Shown in pieces: positions 59,412-64,000 of a DNA stretch of 64,000 bases (position 1 is its first letter; the number at the start of each line of letters is the position of its first letter). The position numbers and the translations under genes were made by a program. The stretch comes from Bacillus sp. FJAT-52991 (lineage in GTDB: Bacteria > Bacillota > Bacilli > Bacillales > Domibacillaceae), in NCBI RefSeq assembly GCF_037201805.1, contig NZ_CP147404.1:596501-660500 (forward strand), written 5' to 3'. The notes beneath the pieces are model-generated. The model was not told the DNA's origin and ran no database searches. It saw only the letters and a list, made by a program, of their open reading frames with translations.

Positions 59412-59812
59412 AGTTTGGATAATAAGGTTTTGACATCCCCTTTAAAAGTAAAGAGGTGAAGATTGTTTTTGTCATCGAATATCATCAGGAAAGGTTCTTC
59501 GTTTTTGCCGATGACCACAATGACTTGATTTACCTTTGTATCGACCCAGCGGTTTTTCACTTGAACCTCAGGGGATAAAGGGATCTTTACCATTGTACCT
59601 TCTTTTGGAATAGGCGAAACCTTACGATAAATGTCCGTTATATTAGCTAAATAATTAGCTGCTTCTTTTTGAATAGAGGCATTGCTTGGAACGGTTTTGA
59701 TTACCTTTTCCTGCTCAATACTAAATACCTCAACTAAACGAGCTTCCTGTGCACTAGCCGAAAACGTTATGAACATTACTGCCAAAAAACAGGCAACCAA
59801 CTTCTTTTTCAT
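59402..59812 (-). CDS. Secreted protein of unknown function
   Basis: The 136-residue protein has a clear signal peptide (MKKKLVACFLAVMF, cleavage probably after ASA at about residue 21) and a mature domain of about 110 residues without cysteines. I recognise no family. The ATG at 59810-59812 lies behind GAGGTGAC. It is monocistronic. Confidence 0.7.
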   Translation of the reverse strand: MKKKLVACFLAVMFITFSASAQEARLVEVFSIEQEKVIKTVPSNASIQKEAANYLANITDIYRKVSPIPKEGTMVKIPLSPEVQVKNRWVDTKVNQVIVVIGKNEEPFLMIFDDKNNLHLFTFKGDVKTLLSKLKK

Positions 59813-59845
59813 AGACTGTCACCTCACCATTACTATGTCCAAAAA

Positions 59846-59874
59846 CGGTGCCTGTCACTCCCCGAGTTATGTCG
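59846..59874 (+). repeat. Dispersed repeat, copy N (covers the opuCD stop codon)
   Basis: GGTGCCTGTCAC, TCCCCGAG and a diverged tail TTATGTCGCC on the plus strand. The minus-strand opuCD gene ends inside it, taking its last residues and the TAA from the repeat. Confidence 0.78.
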
Positions 59875-60541
59875 CCATTTCTTGAAGTTTTTTCTTTTGT
59901 TTGTTGGCTGGTGAGAGTTTTTGTTCGATCAAGCCCATGATAAGGTCAGCGATGACGGCCATGAGGGCGGTTGGGATGGCACCAGCTAAGATGATGGCTG
60001 TTCCATCAGTTGCGTTTGTTCCGCGGACGATGATGTCACCAAGTCCGCCCGCTCCGACAAATGTGCCGATTGTTGTAATCCCAATAGCGATAACTAACGC
60101 GGTGCGTAATCCGGCCATGATAACGGATAGTGCTAGCGGTAGCTCAACCATGCGTAATAATTGCCACTTGGTCATGCCAACTGCTCTTCCAGATTCTAAA
60201 AGGGCGTGATCCACTTGGCGAATGCCAGTGTACGTATTTTTTAAAATCGGGAGGAGAGAATAAAGGAAGAGCGAAATAATTACCGTATTTGTCCCAAGTC
60301 CAAATGCAAGCATTAACATCGCAAGCATCGCTAACGATGGGATCGTTTGAATAATGTTGGCTAGAGACAGCACCCATTTACTTAACCGATGATGGCGTGC
60401 AATCAAAATCCCGAGTGGAATCGCTACAATCGCCGCAAAGAAAACTCCATAGGCAGACATGAGGAAATGACGGTAAAATTCTTGCCATACATATGAGCCG
60501 TTTTGTGCGTAATATGTCCAAATCTCTTGCATCGTATCCAA
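59867..60541 (-). CDS. opuCD: Glycine betaine/choline/carnitine ABC transporter permease OpuCD
   Basis: The 224-residue OpuCB/OpuCD-type permease has five to six membrane segments and the EAA loop SGRAVGMTKWQLLRMVELPLAL, followed by GAGGLGDIIVRG. It is the last gene of the opuCA-CB-CC-CD operon. The C-terminus (MAT) is encoded by dispersed repeat copy N. With OpuCB it forms the membrane channel. Confidence 0.93.
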   Translation of the reverse strand: MDTMQEIWTYYAQNGSYVWQEFYRHFLMSAYGVFFAAIVAIPLGILIARHHRLSKWVLSLANIIQTIPSLAMLAMLMLAFGLGTNTVIISLFLYSLLPILKNTYTGIRQVDHALLESGRAVGMTKWQLLRMVELPLALSVIMAGLRTALVIAIGITTIGTFVGAGGLGDIIVRGTNATDGTAIILAGAIPTALMAVIADLIMGLIEQKLSPANKQKKKLQEMAT

Positions 60542-60550
60542 AAAATCACC

Positions 60551-62144
<1,594 letters not shown>

Positions 62145-62155
62145 TATTTTCCCTC

Positions 62156-63301
62156 CTATCCAACAATTTGTTCCGCATTCTCTTCTATGCCCCAAATGGA
62201 GTCATACACAATGTCCACAAGGCTCGCTCTTGTCACGATGCCAACAAGCACTTTTTGTTGATCGACGACAGGCACATACTTCATACCACGCTTTAAAATA
62301 TTGCGAATCGAGTCGCGAACAAGCGCCTCTTTTTGTACGGCTAAAATGTCTGTTTCCATGACATCACCGACGAGTACTGCTTTCTTTTGATGCTGATCAA
62401 TAATTTCTACATCCACATACCCTTTAAGAATCTTATGTTTATTAACCACAAGCAAGGAGTCGACCCGATGATGCTTCATTAATTGGATCGCTTCTGACAA
62501 CGATTTTTCCTCACGAATCGTAATTGGCTTTGGATTCATAATTTGTTCAACGGTTTGAATGTTAGGTCGAGCTTGTAGTAAACGTTCCTTGCCGATAAAC
62601 TCTTCCACAAACTCATTCGCGGGGTGTTGTAAAATGTCATCAGGTGTACCGACCTGGACTAACTGACCATCCTTTAAAATAACGATTCGGTCGGCTAATT
62701 TAATTGCTTCATCCATATCGTGAGTAACAAATACAATCGTTTTTCCTAATGATTGTTGCAGCTTTTTAAATTCTTCTTGTAATGAATCTCTTGTAATCGG
62801 ATCTAGAGCACCGAATGGCTCGTCCATCAAAATCAAAGAAGGATCAGCCGCTAACGCACGTAAAACCCCAATCCGCTGTTGTTGTCCGCCACTTAATTCA
62901 TGTGGATATCTTTCTAAATAATCAGGGGTCATATTGACGAGTTTGAGTAGCTCAAGGGCTCTTTCGCGGCGTTTTTCACTCGGCCATTTCAAAAGTTTAG
63001 GCACGAGGGTAATGTTTTCCTGAATCGTCATGTGAGGGAACAAGCCAATTTGTTGAATGACATAGCCAATTTCTCGTCGTAATTGTACAGGATCTTGCTC
63101 TAGCACATTTTTTCCATTGATATAAATGTTTCCTTCTGTCGGCTCAATTAGACGGTTAATCATTTTCATCGTCGTCGTTTTCCCGCAGCCACTTGGGCCA
63201 ATAAAGACGATAAACTCCCCTTTTTTAAACTCAAGGGATAAATTATGAACGGCTTTTTTTCCGCCCTTATACACTTTCGATACTTGATCAAACTTTAGCA
63301 A
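62156..63301 (-). CDS. opuCA: Glycine betaine/choline/carnitine ABC transporter ATPase OpuCA
   Basis: The 381-residue ATPase has Walker [10 protein letters not shown], signature [14 protein letters not shown], Walker [11 protein letters not shown] and a switch His in [10 protein letters not shown]. Two C-terminal CBS domains (about 255-375) are linked in this family to regulation by ions or nucleotides. The start is TTG 63299-63301 behind GGAGGTG; no ATG is near. It is the first gene of the operon. Confidence 0.95.
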   Translation of the reverse strand: MLKFDQVSKVYKGGKKAVHNLSLEFKKGEFIVFIGPSGCGKTTTMKMINRLIEPTEGNIYINGKNVLEQDPVQLRREIGYVIQQIGLFPHMTIQENITLVPKLLKWPSEKRRERALELLKLVNMTPDYLERYPHELSGGQQQRIGVLRALAADPSLILMDEPFGALDPITRDSLQEEFKKLQQSLGKTIVFVTHDMDEAIKLADRIVILKDGQLVQVGTPDDILQHPANEFVEEFIGKERLLQARPNIQTVEQIMNPKPITIREEKSLSEAIQLMKHHRVDSLLVVNKHKILKGYVDVEIIDQHQKKAVLVGDVMETDILAVQKEALVRDSIRNILKRGMKYVPVVDQQKVLVGIVTRASLVDIVYDSIWGIEENAEQIVG

Positions 63302-63367
63302 TTGTCGACACCTCCATATGAATTCGTCATTTTTTTCATTTCGACAAATGTTCCACTAAAATCATAC

Positions 63368-63396
63368 CGTAAACTTTGTAAAATAAAAAGTTTACG
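63368..63396. promoter_or_regulatory. Operator-like palindrome between opuCA and the GbsR-type gene
   Basis: CGTAAACTTT and AAAGTTTACG are exact inverted 10-mers around a 9-nt spacer. On the minus strand a TATGAT (63366-63361) lies just downstream, so a bound repressor would block opuC. The dyad is in the divergent gap next to a GbsR/OpcR-type gene, the likely binder. Confidence 0.7.
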
Positions 63397-63574
63397 AATT
63401 GTACATATTTCACGATGAGGTGTGGATATTGATCGGAAAAATAAGAAATGCTCTAAAATCCTTTAAATTCCTCTAAATTCCTCCTAATAACGGTCGTTTT
63501 CATCTATTCCTTTTGCAGAGAAATTATGTTAAAGTGACGTATAAATCATGGCGGTTGAAAGGAGTATATACGCA

Positions 63575-64000
63575 GTGGAAGAGAAGGCAAGTATGATTAG
63601 GAAACAAGCTGAGGAGCATTATATAGATCGAATCGCTGATAATATGAGAACGTATGGGATTTCTCCTACGGTCGGAAGAGTAATGGGTATTATTTATATA
63701 AACCGCAAGCCAATGACGTTAAATGAATTGTCAGAAGCAACCGGAATGAGCAAAACGAGAATGAGCCAAGTCGTGCGGGAAATGGTGGACTTAAACATCG
63801 CAGAGAAAATATTCGAAAAAGGGGTTCGTAAAGACCTCTACACAGTAGAAAACGACTATTACCAAACCTTCATTTCGCTATTTACTTCCAATTGGAGCAA
63901 GACAATCAGTCGCAACAAAATCTTCGAGAAGAAATTAACAAAAGAACTAATGGCATTAAAAGAAACCGAACCGCTCTCAGAAGAAACCGAACAACAAATT
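63575..64000 (+). CDS. GbsR/OpcR-type MarR-family regulator (partial)
   Basis: The first 142 residues of a GbsR-like winged-helix protein are visible: RVMGIIYINRKPMTLNELSE, the recognition helix ATGMSKTRMSQVVREMVD, and the wing EKIFEKGVRKDLYTVE. The start is GTG 63575 behind GAAAGGAG; the next in-frame start is ATG 63593. Homologues repress betaine and OpuC uptake genes in B. subtilis. The gene diverges from opuCA and runs off the right edge, so the C-terminus is not seen. Confidence 0.88.
   Translation, partial: MEEKASMIRKQAEEHYIDRIADNMRTYGISPTVGRVMGIIYINRKPMTLNELSEATGMSKTRMSQVVREMVDLNIAEKIFEKGVRKDLYTVENDYYQTFISLFTSNWSKTISRNKIFEKKLTKELMALKETEPLSEETEQQI

Overview
The window looks like the chromosome of a low-to-moderate GC, endospore-forming Bacillaceae species. 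The support is the B. subtilis-type operon content (SAM-riboswitch methionine salvage, opuCA-CB-CC-CD, a cystine-type ABC importer, a GerM-like lipoprotein), strong GGAGG ribosome binding sites with many GTG/TTG starts, and Fur-like and sigma-A-type promoters. No rRNA or tRNA genes were seen.

Layout. 1-4.7 kb (minus): a Kdp potassium-ATPase operon (tiny membrane ORF-kdpF-kdpA-kdpB-kdpC, kdpC cut by the window edge) behind two tandem c-di-AMP riboswitches and one terminator. 4.8-5.3 kb: a hotdog thioesterase. 5.4-14.7 kb (plus): a nine-gene SAM-riboswitch operon, mtnW-X-B-D, then a sugar-type ABC importer that is probably for methylthioribose, then mtnK-A. 14.8-18.5 kb: a TAXI/TRAP transporter with a DUF1850 protein. 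18.7-21.9 kb: a large membrane-anchored clan-A glycosidase-like protein of unknown substrate. 22-26.3 kb: C39-like peptidase, speE, and a feoA-feoB locus in which FeoB is split into a GTPase and a membrane protein. 26.4-30.3 kb: Tet(M)-like translation GTPase, YwqG, PsiE and a zinc-ribbon protein. 30.3-37.1 kb: a class D sortase diverging from a giant LPNTA-anchored adhesin; the pair is bracketed by a duplicated 3' end of the zinc-ribbon gene. 37.2-41.5 kb: GerMN lipoprotein and a cystine-type ABC importer. 41.7-43.2 kb: an IS3-family element. 43.4-46.4 kb: a hybrid two-kinase sensor. 46.6-53.4 kb: small regulators, membrane proteins and a cold-shock protein. 53.4-55.3 kb: a solo TnpB element next to the broken remains of a MocR-type regulator. 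55.3-59.8 kb: XRE-cupin regulator and dioxygenase, sigma/anti-sigma pair, an IDEAL-domain protein behind a Fur-box promoter. 59.9-64 kb: the OpuC osmoprotectant importer and a diverging GbsR/OpcR-type regulator, cut by the window edge.

The most unusual signal lies between the genes. A short dispersed repeat (core GGTGCCTGTCAC, tail TTTTTGTCGAAT) occurs about 14 times. Every clear copy is on the plus strand whatever the direction of the neighbouring genes, and several copies supply stop codons or the last residues of proteins. A second, longer hairpin-rich repeat (GTGAAACTTCAATCAGTGGGG type) sits directly after three stop codons, once in a long form that looks like an IS605 right end and once as an internally deleted derivative. 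A third is a 21-bp tandem array at 56863-57045.
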